Origin: Ruminococcus sp.
GTDB lineage: Bacteria; Bacillota; Clostridia; Oscillospirales; Acutalibacteraceae
Direction of reading: 5' to 3'
NCBI GenBank assembly: GCA_023667385.1
Contig: JAMPAE010000114.1
Span: 1-5,518, forward strand
DNA length: 5,518 bases
Below are positions 1 to 5,518 of the stretch, piece by piece. A program made the translations under genes and the position numbers. The notes below the pieces were generated by a model that worked only from the letters and a program-made list of their open reading frames with translations, did no database searches and was not told the origin of the DNA. The first letter of the stretch is position 1, and each line of letters begins with the position of its first letter.

Positions 1-2413
1 TTATTACCATGCCTGTTTTGTTGAACTTCTCACCTGTGTAATAGCTGTCTTTGCTTGGGAGTTTTGTCACTTCAATGGAAGTGACATATTTTTCATCAGT
101 ATCAAGCTTTTCTCTGCCGCCGGCAATTGAAAGTGCTGTTGCAAGGGTTTCGTAATTGCTGATATAACGTCTTTCATTGAGGGATATTGCATCTGTTTTT
201 TCAAGTGCAAGCTTGATTTTTGCTTTGTAATCACTTGCTGTTGGTTCAGGAATTTCGCTGATTGCGCTTTCAGCCACTTCAATTTCAGTCTCAAAATTCT
301 TTGTATGTTTCGCTCTCATGTCATAAAGTGAGCGAAGTCCGTTTTCAAATCTCCAATAAGAAACCAACGCATAGGTTGCCTGATCGGTTGCCATTGAATT
401 CCAGCCACCACCGTGAACATGACAGAATCCGCCGTTATCCAAACGGAATTTCAACATACCGTCAAGCAAAGTTTCGCCTTTTTGGGTGATGAAACGTGAA
501 TCCGTTGCCGGGTTAACTCCAATGCTGCAAAGTGCAGTGACAACCTGAGCGATGCACTCAACGTTGCCGGTATCCCATGAAGAAAAGCCTGCATCGCTGT
601 TAAGCATTGAACCAAGCCTGTCAAGTGCCTCATCCACACACTGTCTGACTGTTTTTGAAACCTGCTTTTTGCTGCTTGCGTTTGTGTAGGTATAAACCGT
701 GTCGTCATTATAATAAGGTGCAAGTGCTTGAATTGTCATTGCGGTGATGTCAACATCGGAGCTGCTGCCATAGCCTCCGAGCACCCAACCGCCGTATTCG
801 TTGCCGTTAACGCCATCTGTCAACTGAAGCTTGAGAAGCTCTTCAATAAATTTTTCCCTTGTGAAGCTTGCACCGCTTGGTACATCATAACTGCCTGCAT
901 CAAGCGCAATCAAACCCCAAATCAAGCCATTCATGCCCTGTTTGCCAACACCGCCATCCACAACGCAGTTATAGCTTCCGTCTGCAATCAGGTTTATTGG
1001 ATTGCCGTTATAAGTGCCGAAGCTGAGCGGATTACCCTGCAAGGCAGCAATTGTCACAGCAGCACGATGCCATTCGGTTGCTTTGACACTGTGCAAAATG
1101 CCATTGTTTTCTGCATAGGTTTTTTCAATATAGCTTTTCATTGCATCAAGATAAGCATCGTAGCCATCTTCATCAATCATATAGCGATAAGTGCCGTCAA
1201 TGTCACGATAGCCGAAGCGACCCATTGCAAGAGCCATCCAGTCGGTTGCAGTTGAGCTTGCGCCCGAAAGATACTCACTGTTTCCAAGCAAAGAATCAGT
1301 TGGAGCTAAGTTATTATTCACTTTTGCGCTGTTTACTGCCAATCTGATGTAGCTTGCAAGCTGAGCGGAAAGCTCTGTTTTTTCGCTAAATGCAGGACGA
1401 ACAAACTTAGCTGTGCTGATATTTTTCTCCCATGCAAGAACAGGATGAGCTGCACCTGATTCAAATGCATCGCCAAGCAAAGCGGCAAAATCAGCAGCTT
1501 TCATCTCTTCTGCTGTTTTGATGCCGTCGGCACTTGCAGTGCTTCCGACTGCGTAATTTGCACTGCCTGCAAGATAATAGCAATTGACACCATCGCCCTT
1601 TGTTGCACCTGAAACAGCACCGATGTTATTCTGTTTTCCTGTTGAATCAATAACATTGCCAACATCAAAGCAATTTTCAGCACTGGTTTTATATGCTTTA
1701 TGACCTCCGAAAACACCGCCAACAGTTGCAGGTCCTTTAACAACACCGGTACTATAGCAATTTGTTATTACTGTTGAATTTGAGCCTGAGCCAACAACAC
1801 CACCAATATATCCGGTTGTGCCTGAAACATTTCCGCTGTTTCTGCAACCGCTGATTTCGCAAACACCGCTCACTGCACCAACAACGCCGCCAATGTTATT
1901 AGAACCGGAAACATTCACTTCGTTTGCACAATTGATTACAGAGCCTGCACTCAAGCTGCCCACAACGCCTGCAACAGAAGCGCTTCCTTTAACTTCACCT
2001 TTAACAACAAGGTTTTTAACTGTACCGCCGGTTACGGCACCAAAAAATCCGATATATGACCCTGATGCGATGTACAAACCGTTTATTACATGATAGCCTC
2101 CGTCAAAAGTGCCTTTAAAGGGCGTTTTTGATGAACCAATTGCTGTCCATGAATTTGCTTCGCCGCCGAGTTCAATGTTCGCATCAAGGCGAACAAGCTT
2201 GCCTTCATATGTATCACCGTTGTTTACCCTATCAGCAAAGGCTTTGAGTTGTTCATAAGTTGTGATGATTTCATCTGCCTCGTTTTGCGGCTGAGATTCA
2301 GATACATTAATTTCCGAATCAATATCAGCGGCAAAAGCTGCTGTTTGCGTCATGGAAAGCAACATGACAATTGCCACCAGTGACGCAAAAATTCTTTTTG
2401 CTTTGTTTTTCAT
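1..2413 (-). CDS. Secreted GLUG-repeat / alpha-alpha-toroid protein under a B12 riboswitch (3' end outside window); candidate corrinoid-binding surface protein
   Basis: The minus-strand frame is open from an ATG at 2413 to the window edge: 804 codons, no stop. The start is fixed by an AGGAGG eight bases upstream and by a Sec signal peptide right after it (MKNKAKR, hydrophobic core at about 9-20, likely cleavage after AFA-28; no lipobox). Residues about 75-300 are GLUG-type repeats with GGVVG-like cores near 149, 175, 204, 232 and 266. About 300-330 is the usual closing segment (LLGDAF...HPVLAW). About 345-700 looks like a prenyltransferase/terpene-cyclase-like alpha/alpha toroid: DWMALAMGRFG (391-401), GMNGLIWGLIALDAG (493-507), GGW (541) followed by DVDITAMTIQALAPYY, GFSSW (609), and GGFCHVHGGGW (661-671) followed by ATDQATYALVSYW. 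About 705-770 is a helical linker. From about 776 a Big_3-like Ig domain begins (SIEVTKLP...YYTGEKF). The product is probably exported and wall-associated. Toroid domains also form the N-terminal half of vertebrate B12 carriers, and this gene lies behind a cobalamin riboswitch, so B12 or corrinoid capture is the favoured role. That role is inferred: no ligand site is demonstrable here, and a purely structural or adhesive function is possible. Confidence 0.9.
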   Translation of the reverse strand, partial: MKNKAKRIFASLVAIVMLLSMTQTAAFAADIDSEINVSESQPQNEADEIITTYEQLKAFADRVNNGDTYEGKLVRLDANIELGGEANSWTAIGSSKTPFKGTFDGGYHVINGLYIASGSYIGFFGAVTGGTVKNLVVKGEVKGSASVAGVVGSLSAGSVINCANEVNVSGSNNIGGVVGAVSGVCEISGCRNSGNVSGTTGYIGGVVGSGSNSTVITNCYSTGVVKGPATVGGVFGGHKAYKTSAENCFDVGNVIDSTGKQNNIGAVSGATKGDGVNCYYLAGSANYAVGSTASADGIKTAEEMKAADFAALLGDAFESGAAHPVLAWEKNISTAKFVRPAFSEKTELSAQLASYIRLAVNSAKVNNNLAPTDSLLGNSEYLSGASSTATDWMALAMGRFGYRDIDGTYRYMIDEDGYDAYLDAMKSYIEKTYAENNGILHSVKATEWHRAAVTIAALQGNPLSFGTYNGNPINLIADGSYNCVVDGGVGKQGMNGLIWGLIALDAGSYDVPSGASFTREKFIEELLKLQLTDGVNGNEYGGWVLGGYGSSSDVDITAMTIQALAPYYNDDTVYTYTNASSKKQVSKTVRQCVDEALDRLGSMLNSDAGFSSWDTGNVECIAQVVTALCSIGVNPATDSRFITQKGETLLDGMLKFRLDNGGFCHVHGGGWNSMATDQATYALVSYWRFENGLRSLYDMRAKHTKNFETEIEVAESAISEIPEPTASDYKAKIKLALEKTDAISLNERRYISNYETLATALSIAGGREKLDTDEKYVTSIEVTKLPSKDSYYTGEKFNKTGMVI
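1574..1981 (-). repeat. GLUG-type protein repeat array inside the toroid-protein gene
   Basis: This stretch encodes residues about 145-280. Units of roughly 26-32 residues recur. Each has a glycine-rich core (VAGVVGSL, IGGVVGAV, IGGVVGSG, VGGVFGGH, IGAVSGA), most followed by a Cys-containing strand (NCANEV, GCRNSG, NCYSTG, NCFDVG, NCYYLA). This is the pattern of the Pfam GLUG motif, usually seen in secreted bacterial surface proteins and expected to form a beta-solenoid-like stack. The regularly placed single cysteines, one per unit, are visible in the sequence; whether they form disulfides or a ladder cannot be told. Confidence 0.75.
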
Positions 2414-2421
2414 AATTTATT

Positions 2422-2427
2422 CCTCCT
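2422..2427 (-). promoter_or_regulatory. Ribosome binding site AGGAGG for the toroid-protein gene
   Basis: The minus strand reads GAGGAGGA here, a near-perfect anti-16S match, with 8 bases between AGGAGG and the ATG at 2413. It decides the start codon, and the signal peptide follows immediately. Confidence 0.93.
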
Positions 2428-2496
2428 CGGATTGTTTTATTTGTTCATCAGCGCACAACTGACTGCGTTTATCATCTGAAATAGCGGCATCACTCC

Positions 2497-2533
2497 AAAT
2501 AAAAAATACTCTTTCACTCAAGGCAAAAGAGTA
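2497..2533 (-). terminator. Second terminator-like hairpin in the leader (T2)
   Basis: In the RNA sense, UACUCUUU (2533-2526) pairs perfectly with AAAGAGUA (2514-2507) across an 11-nt loop and is followed by UUUUUUAUUU (2506-2497). The layout is that of an intrinsic terminator, but the stem is only 8 bp with two G-C pairs, so it may be weak or conditional. A competing ACUC/GAGU pairing (2532-2529 with 2519-2516) exists within the same element. It lies about 80 bases upstream of the RBS, so if functional it would attenuate the downstream gene. Confidence 0.55.
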
Positions 2534-2566
2534 CAACAGACCATCAGGAAAAACATAAGGGCACAA

Positions 2567-2619
2567 GGCTTTGAACTTACACAAAAACAAAACAAGAGAA
2601 GAAGTGCAAATTCAAAGCC
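2567..2619 (-). other. 16-bp hairpin in the leader, mutually exclusive with terminator T1
   Basis: GGCUUUGAAUUUGCAC (2619-2604) can pair along its whole length with GUGUAAGUUCAAAGCC (2582-2567): 14 Watson-Crick and 2 G-U pairs, with a 21-nt loop that contains the T1 U-tract. Both imperfect positions are G-U in the minus-strand RNA (they would be A-C mismatches in a plus-strand RNA), which favours a structure in this transcript. It uses the same bases as the 3' arm of T1, so the two cannot form together. It is complete only after RNA polymerase has passed T1, so a classic antiterminator role would require pausing; a role in read-through RNA or RNA stability is also possible. Confidence 0.6.
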
Positions 2620-2657
2620 GCTCATACGGCATCTGATAAATCGGCTGCACTCTTCTC
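2583..2657 (-). terminator. Terminator-like hairpin just downstream of the cobalamin aptamer (T1), probable expression platform
   Basis: GAGAAGAGUGCA (2657-2646) pairs with UGCACUUCUUCUC (2608-2596) with one bulged U. It is capped by an inner GCCG/CGGC stem (2645-2642 with 2620-2617) offset by an asymmetric bulge, and followed by UUGUUUUGUUUUU (2595-2583). It begins 23 nt after the end of the aptamer, the usual place for a transcriptional expression platform in Firmicutes. B12-bound aptamer would be expected to favour this hairpin and shut off the downstream gene; that direction is inferred from the class, not shown here. Confidence 0.7.
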
Positions 2658-2680
2658 ACCAAAGTTTGCGTTTAACCTAA

Positions 2681-2859
2681 AAATACGGCAGGTGTTCTGA
2701 CTAATGATCATATATCAACAAATGCATCTGCACAAAGCTTCATTAAGAGCCTCATTGCCGACGCTTTTATCTGATCAAACACAGTAATGGCGGTTGCTCC
2801 GGATTCGAACCGGATTTCCCTTTTCATCTACTCAGCTTACAACTTTTCAAACCGTATTT
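2681..2859 (-). promoter_or_regulatory. Cobalamin (vitamin B12) riboswitch aptamer
   Basis: Several conserved blocks of the cobalamin riboswitch appear in the right order on the minus strand. P1 is a perfect 8-bp helix, AAAUACGG (2859-2852) with CCGUAUUU (2688-2681). The core GGGAAAUCC-GG...AAUCCGGAGC lies at 2820-2796, CGCCAUUACUGU at 2792-2781, and the 3' signature AGUCAGAACACCUGCC at 2702-2687, very close to the class consensus AGUCAGGAUACCUGCC. Total length of about 179 nt suits the family. The family binds adenosyl- or other cobalamins and usually lowers expression of B12 synthesis or uptake genes when the vitamin is plentiful. Deviations: UUCGAA in the loop usually read as UGnAA, and a shortened 'CCGCC-AUU-ACUGU' stretch. 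It lies between a good promoter and the secreted toroid-protein gene, so that gene is its evident target. Which cobalamin form it prefers cannot be told. Confidence 0.92.
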
Positions 2860-2883
2860 CTATCATCTATTAAATTTTGCTTG

Positions 2884-2912
2884 ATTATAGCACACAATCG
2901 AAATTAAATCAA
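2884..2912 (-). promoter_or_regulatory. Sigma-A type promoter of the riboswitch-toroid gene unit
   Basis: On the minus strand, TTGATT (2912-2907) and TATAAT (2889-2884) are separated by exactly 17 bases. The -10 is preceded by TGC, making an extended TGnTATAAT. The transcription start would be at about 2877-2878, some 18-20 nt before P1 of the riboswitch. The promoter sits just past the terminator of the upstream gene, so the two genes are separate transcription units. Confidence 0.88.
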
Positions 2913-2923
2913 GCGCTAAAATG

Positions 2924-2951
2924 AAAAAATCCCTCCTCAAACGAGGAGGGA
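2924..2951 (-). terminator. Intrinsic terminator of the metallophosphoesterase gene
   Basis: TCCCTCCTC (2951-2943) pairs perfectly with GAGGAGGGA (2938-2930) across a GTTT loop, followed by six T (2929-2924). It begins 9 bases after the TAA stop at 2963-2961, a textbook strong terminator. The hairpin is nearly symmetrical, but the run of T follows it only in the minus-strand direction. Confidence 0.95.
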
Positions 2952-2960
2952 GAATGGAAC

Positions 2961-5518
2961 TTATTTTCCAAACATTTTTTCAAAAACTTTAACAAGCCAG
3001 CGATAGACAACAAGAAGCTTGTTGATCATCCTGTAGAATACATTGCTTGATTCTGAATTGCTGTCAGGCGATTTTTTGCATACATCGCACTTGCCGTCGC
3101 CATCCTGATCAACGTGTCCGCCTGCCGGAGTGATAACTGTTTTGGTTTCTTCACAAATTGGGCAAACATAAAGCTGTTCGCCGTCAACAGTGCAGTTCGG
3201 CTTAACAATTACAAGCCATGGCACCCAATCGTGAGAACCCTCGTGAACGAGTTTGCCATCTGTTGTGAATGCATATTCAACGCCGTTAATGACTGAATTG
3301 TCGGTTGCCATAAAGCCGGTGCTTGGATCAAAGTAATATTTGCTGCCGTCAATATCCTGCCAGCCTCCGACCGCTTCGCTGCCCCAATAATAGAGCGTGC
3401 CATCTTCGCTTTCAAGGAATGCGCCTTTGGTAAGCTTACCGTCTTTACCGAATGTATATTCAAGCTTCTGTCCGGTTCTGACTCTGATCAAGGTTACGCC
3501 TGTGCGCATATAGCCGTTGTCAGCAGTTGAGAAGTAATAAAGTGCACCTTCGCTTTCCTCCCAACCGTGAAGCATCTGACCGCCACGATAGCCGACAGTG
3601 TTGCCGCTTGAATCCTTAACGAAAAGAATACCGATCTGCTTGCCGTTATCATCAAACTTATAGCCCTTGAGACCGTCAATTGTCTGTGTGCCTGAAACAC
3701 CAAGTCCATTTGCGTCAAAGTAGTAATAGTCATTATCAATAAGCTGCCAGCCTACTTTCGAGGTACCGTTGATGAAATACATATTCTTGCCTGTTGCAGC
3801 ATCCTTTGCAAAGCCTGAATAACGCTTAACACGGGTTGAATAGCCGCAAACTGAGCATGAGAGGTAACCGTCTGAATATTCATAGGTGTGACCCTTTGTT
3901 GCACATTCGTCCTTCTTATCGGCAGAGTATGTATCAAAGAGTACAACTGAATCACCGTTTACGTCATATGTATTAACAGTGAATTTTGAATCTGTTGCTG
4001 AAACTGAAAGATAAATTGATGAATACTCATTGGTTGCAACCTCGAAGTTATATTCAGGATTTACGGTAACACCATATGATTTCTCGCCTGATGAACCGCA
4101 GATGAAATATGTAATACCGTTGTCTCTGTCAATTTTAAGATCGGTCATCGGAGCAGTTCTTGCATATGAATGATCGTGACCTGAGAAAACAAAATCAATG
4201 CCTGCTTCCTGAGCAACTTTCGGGAACTTTTCTGTGAAAGCTGCATGGGTATCACCGGTGTTGGTGTTATAAGGCGGAACATGCATTGCAACAACTTTCC
4301 ATGTTGCCTTTGATGCTGATGCATCTTTGAGCAGCCAATCAAGTGCTGCATCAAGGTTAGATTCAATTGCGGTGTAGTTAATCACAGAAACGTGAACGTT
4401 GCCGTAATCAACTGAGTAAAATTCCTTATCAGGAAGATTGAAAATTGAAATTGATGAATCACCGTTCGGGTCACCCATGAATTCATGGTTGCCAAGAACG
4501 TGAAGCAGGTCAATGCCGCTGATGCTTTCGTTTGCAAACACATCAAGAAGCTCATCCCAATATGAATAAATACTTGCAGTTTCGATTGCGTCGCCGGTCT
4601 GAATGCCGAAATCGTAATCAACACCGTCATTTGCAACTGCCTTCATGAGGTTTGAGATGTTGGTTGTATCCTGAGCCTGAATGTCACCGAATACGAAGAA
4701 GTTTGTGTCTCCGTTTTTCAATGCGGTTGAGAATGACTTAATCTCTGACCAAACTTTGCCGTCACCAACTCTGAACACATATTCACTGTTACCCTTGAGT
4801 CCGGTGAGCTTCGCTGTGTTGATTCTTACAACGTAGTTCTTTTCAATGTTTGAATTACCATAGAATGAATAGAGCTTGTTTGTGCCTGACTTTTCAACGA
4901 AAGCTGCATCGCCCTTGCTTTCGTAATCAGCCTTGAGGGCAACCTGAATAAGGCTCTTATCCTCGCTTGCAAGCGGATTTGAAAGCCATGCAATGTTCTT
5001 TGAGCTTGAGCCGTTTTCCGATGCGTTGACAAGGATATGCTCAGGTGCACCGTCATTGCTGCAAGCAGGTTTTGCGCTTTGAGTTGCATATTTGAATGAA
5101 TATGCTCCGTCTTTCATTGCATAAAGTGAAATCTTCTGAACTGATTTTGTAAATTCAGTGGTGTTGATAACGCCGTTTACATCAGTTTTTCCAACAAGTG
5201 AATCATCATCTATGTCATATATGCTTACACCGCCGGCAGGTTCACCGTTGATGTCATGAACATAGATATTTGTGCTTTCGCTGCCAACAATCATGATGTC
5301 TGAGCTTACGTTATAAGCAGCTTCAACGGGAACTGCAACCTCCGCAGCAGCAAAAGTTGTTGTCACAATTGACGGATCGCTGAAAGTAATTTCACCGTTC
5401 AAAACACGATATGTAAAGCTTTTACCCTCAAGCGTGTTATGAGGAATTTTTGTTGTTATTGTTGCAATCTTGTTGCTGTTTGTTTTTGCAGAGCCTGTAA
5501 TTTCAAGGACAAGGTTAC
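2961..5518 (-). CDS. Secreted purple-acid-phosphatase-like metallophosphoesterase with cell-wall-binding repeats (5' end outside window)
   Basis: The frame is open from the window edge to TAA at 2963-2961, giving 851 visible residues. A TTG at 5402 is only an internal codon: in-frame protein-like sequence continues upstream to the edge, so the true start and signal peptide are missing. Visible residues 75-150 look like a beta-sandwich module (DINGEPAGGVSIYD). About 157-265 is a fibronectin-III-like domain of the purple acid phosphatase N-terminal type. About 270-510 is the calcineurin-like catalytic domain with its motifs in order: FGDIQ (D278), TGD (D309), GNHE (N343, H344), MH (H412) and GHDH (H447, H449). 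These ligate two metals and support hydrolysis of a phosphomonoester or diester; the substrate is unknown. Motif I has Gln where the classic D-x-H has His. A CSVCG module follows at 554-558. Choline-binding-type repeats lie at about 578-758 (GWQLIDNDYYYFDANG, GWQDIDGSKYYFD). A second Cys-rich module holds CPIC and DQDGDGKCDVC, and the C-terminus is a cationic amphipathic tail (825-851). It is probably extracellular and wall-associated. Confidence 0.92.
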   Translation of the reverse strand, partial: NLVLEITGSAKTNSNKIATITTKIPHNTLEGKSFTYRVLNGEITFSDPSIVTTTFAAAEVAVPVEAAYNVSSDIMIVGSESTNIYVHDINGEPAGGVSIYDIDDDSLVGKTDVNGVINTTEFTKSVQKISLYAMKDGAYSFKYATQSAKPACSNDGAPEHILVNASENGSSSKNIAWLSNPLASEDKSLIQVALKADYESKGDAAFVEKSGTNKLYSFYGNSNIEKNYVVRINTAKLTGLKGNSEYVFRVGDGKVWSEIKSFSTALKNGDTNFFVFGDIQAQDTTNISNLMKAVANDGVDYDFGIQTGDAIETASIYSYWDELLDVFANESISGIDLLHVLGNHEFMGDPNGDSSISIFNLPDKEFYSVDYGNVHVSVINYTAIESNLDAALDWLLKDASASKATWKVVAMHVPPYNTNTGDTHAAFTEKFPKVAQEAGIDFVFSGHDHSYARTAPMTDLKIDRDNGITYFICGSSGEKSYGVTVNPEYNFEVATNEYSSIYLSVSATDSKFTVNTYDVNGDSVVLFDTYSADKKDECATKGHTYEYSDGYLSCSVCGYSTRVKRYSGFAKDAATGKNMYFINGTSKVGWQLIDNDYYYFDANGLGVSGTQTIDGLKGYKFDDNGKQIGILFVKDSSGNTVGYRGGQMLHGWEESEGALYYFSTADNGYMRTGVTLIRVRTGQKLEYTFGKDGKLTKGAFLESEDGTLYYWGSEAVGGWQDIDGSKYYFDPSTGFMATDNSVINGVEYAFTTDGKLVHEGSHDWVPWLVIVKPNCTVDGEQLYVCPICEETKTVITPAGGHVDQDGDGKCDVCKKSPDSNSESSNVFYRMINKLLVVYRWLVKVFEKMFGK
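3243..3785 (-). repeat. Choline-binding-type cell-wall repeat region of the metallophosphoesterase
   Basis: This stretch encodes degenerate repeats of about 20 residues with the pattern GW-x5-YYF-x-aromatic/Gly: GWQLIDNDYYYFDANG, GLKGYKFDDNGKQIG, GWEESEGALYYFSTADNG, GTLYYWGSEAVGGWQDIDG, SKYYFDPSTGFMAT and VEYAFTTDGKLV. The pattern matches the CW_binding_1 (choline-binding) family, which attaches secreted Gram-positive proteins to the cell wall or its teichoic or polysaccharide decorations. The units are diverged, so the actual ligand, choline or otherwise, cannot be stated. Confidence 0.8.

Noticed and set aside
551..562. Cys-x-x-Gln (ECIAQ) as a thioester motif in a toroid fold, as in alpha-2-macroglobulins
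   Set aside because: The motif is not CxEQ with the surrounding conserved residues, and the flanking domains of that family are absent.
728..1255. Plus-strand open frame of 175 codons
   Set aside because: It lies entirely antisense to the toroid-domain coding frame, has no ribosome binding site, and its composition is what the antisense of an Ala/Gly/Ser-rich gene gives.
1818..2093. Plus-strand Pro/Thr/Leu-rich open frame
   Set aside because: Antisense shadow of the Gly/Val/Asn-rich GLUG repeats; no start signal and no recognisable domain.
2518..2556. Twelve-codon reading frame in the leader (ATG at 2556, MFFLMVCC..., stop in the T2 loop) as a possible leader peptide
   Set aside because: There is no ribosome binding site before the ATG and no run of regulatory codons; a frame this short is expected by chance. 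Its stop inside T2 is noted but not enough.
2796..2820. tRNA-like T-arm (GGTTCGAATCC on the minus strand)
   Set aside because: No acceptor stem, anticodon arm or CCA-adjacent pairing fits around it, and the stretch is explained by the conserved core of the cobalamin riboswitch with P1 and the 3' AGUCAG...ACCUGCC block in place.
5400..5402. TTG at 5402 as the start of the metallophosphoesterase
   Set aside because: The same frame continues upstream to the window edge with beta-rich, protein-like sequence; there is no ribosome binding site or signal peptide at this point, so the gene is 5'-truncated by the window.
1..5518. CRISPR array, insertion sequence, prophage or attachment-site signals
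   Set aside because: No regularly spaced direct repeats, transposase-like frames or terminal inverted repeats were seen; the inverted repeats found are terminators and leader hairpins.

Overview
The window is a piece of a low-to-moderate GC Gram-positive genome, most likely a gut-type member of the Clostridia (Ruminococcaceae/Oscillospiraceae-like). This is an inference from the protein styles (GLUG repeats, choline-binding-type cell-wall repeats, Cys-rich 'C-x2-C ... GH' surface modules, a Big_3-like Ig domain), the strong AGGAGG ribosome binding site and the U-rich intrinsic terminators. Everything functional that I can support is on the minus strand. Both genes run off the window: the right-hand one lacks its 5' end and the left-hand one lacks its 3' end.

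Reading in the direction of transcription (high to low coordinates): 5518-2961 is the C-terminal 851 residues of a large secreted calcineurin-like / purple-acid-phosphatase-type metallophosphoesterase. It is followed by cell-wall-binding repeats, Cys-rich modules and a cationic amphipathic C-terminal tail. It ends in a strong intrinsic terminator (2951-2924). A well-formed sigma-A promoter (TTGATT-17-TATAAT with extended -10, 2912-2884) starts a new unit. About 465 nt of untranslated leader lies between the likely transcription start and the next gene. It holds a cobalamin (vitamin B12) riboswitch aptamer (2859-2681), a terminator-like hairpin (2657-2583), a 16-bp hairpin that would compete with it (2619-2567), a second terminator-like hairpin (2533-2497) and the RBS (2427-2422).

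The leader drives a gene starting at 2413 and still open at the window edge (804 codons visible). The product has a Sec signal peptide, a GLUG beta-repeat region, a prenyltransferase/terpene-cyclase-like alpha/alpha-toroid, a helical linker and the start of a Big_3-like Ig domain.

The most interesting point is the pairing of a B12 riboswitch with a secreted alpha/alpha-toroid protein. The vertebrate B12 carriers (intrinsic factor, transcobalamin, haptocorrin) are built from an alpha/alpha toroid plus a small beta domain (DUF4430-type). The sequence therefore suggests a B12-repressed, surface-located corrinoid-binding protein of a Gram-positive bacterium. The ligand and the missing C-terminal domain are not visible here, so this remains a hypothesis. 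The metallophosphoesterase is a separate transcription unit, and nothing in the sequence ties it directly to B12.
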